DNA from: Coxiellaceae bacterium
GTDB taxonomy: Bacteria > Pseudomonadota > Gammaproteobacteria > Coxiellales > Coxiellaceae
Direction of reading: 5' to 3'
Length of the DNA: 44,807 nt
Assembly (NCBI GenBank): GCA_030680235.1
Contig: JAUXWQ010000015.1
Location: forward strand, 1-44,807
The position numbers and the translations under genes are program-made. Positions 44,621-44,807 of the stretch are shown here, piece by piece. The notes beneath the pieces were generated by a model, which was not told the origin of the DNA, ran no database searches, and was given only the letters and a program-made list of their open reading frames with translations. Positions within the stretch are counted from its first letter, which is position 1. Each line of letters begins with the position of its first letter.

Positions 44621-44807
44621 TTACGCGATAATTTTCGCTACTACACCAGCACCAACTGTACGTCCGCCTTCACGAATCGCAAAGCGCAAGCCTTCTTCCA
44701 TCGCAATTGGGCAGATCAATTCGATAACTGTTTTGATGTTGTCGCCTGGCATTACCATTTCAACACCTTCTGGCAACTCAACAGCACCTGTTACGTCTGT
44801 TGTTCTG
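44621..44807 (-). CDS. tuf: Elongation factor Tu (3' end only; gene continues beyond the window)
   Basis: Only the last 61 complete codons are inside the window. They encode the EF-Tu C-terminal beta-barrel: [18 protein letters not shown], then [20 protein letters not shown] and [18 protein letters not shown], ending AKIIA and TAA. EF-Tu delivers aminoacyl-tRNA to the ribosome. Position before tRNA-Trp-secE corresponds to tufB of E. coli. The start codon is past base 44807. Confidence 0.95.
   Translation of the reverse strand, partial: RTTDVTGAVELPEGVEMVMPGDNIKTVIELICPIAMEEGLRFAIREGGRTVGAGVVAKIIA

Overview
The window is a chromosomal segment of a gammaproteobacterium with AT-leaning DNA. The evidence is gene order: yicC/rph divergence, gmk-rpoZ-spoT-...-recG, waaC, pyrE, and secE-nusG-rplKAJL-rpoBC behind tRNA-Trp and tuf. 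Protein lengths and motifs also match Escherichia/Pseudomonas orthologues almost residue for residue. Small OMP_b-brl paralogues and a TIG-repeat envelope protein would suit a Legionella/Coxiella-type lineage, but that placement is an inference.

Layout. (1) 1-4.5 kb: an orphan nucleotidyltransferase-fold protein, folD, and htpG behind a near-consensus sigma-32 promoter. (2) 4.8-7.2 kb: three tandem outer-membrane beta-barrel paralogues. (3) 7.3-15.1 kb: recG, ridA, spoT, rpoZ, gmk and yicC on the minus strand with rph divergent; this is the stringent-response, nucleotide and RNA-processing block. (4) 15.3-24 kb: xthA, waaC-pyrE, algC, an operon alsS-(unknown gene)-maeA linking malate, pyruvate and acetolactate, and a small secreted Cys protein. 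(5) 24.2-31.8 kb: two DppBC-type permeases without partners, a two-gene envelope operon (beta-barrel protein plus 1245-aa Big_1/IPT-TIG protein), and a short FUSC-like membrane protein. (6) 32-44.8 kb: the minus-strand transcription/translation block rpoC, rpoB, rplL, rplJ, rplA, rplK, nusG, secE, tRNA-Trp and the 3' end of tuf, with a recognisable L10-leader RNA before rplJ.

The most unusual content is intergenic. At least four different short repeat families fill the spaces between genes. The most striking has arms of GTGAGTG-like sequence ending in a TCTGAGGT boundary around an AT-rich core of about 60-100 nt. It occurs seven times and would fold into long hairpins. It lies between rplA/rplJ, rplJ/rplL, rplL/rpoB, rpoB/rpoC, rpoZ/spoT and gmk/rpoZ, usually touching a stop codon, and once upstream of the permease pair. 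No transposase, prophage or CRISPR array is visible. Several core genes use TTG or GTG starts (rpoC, spoT, gmk, rplJ, rplA); start sites were reassigned from Shine-Dalgarno position and family alignment.
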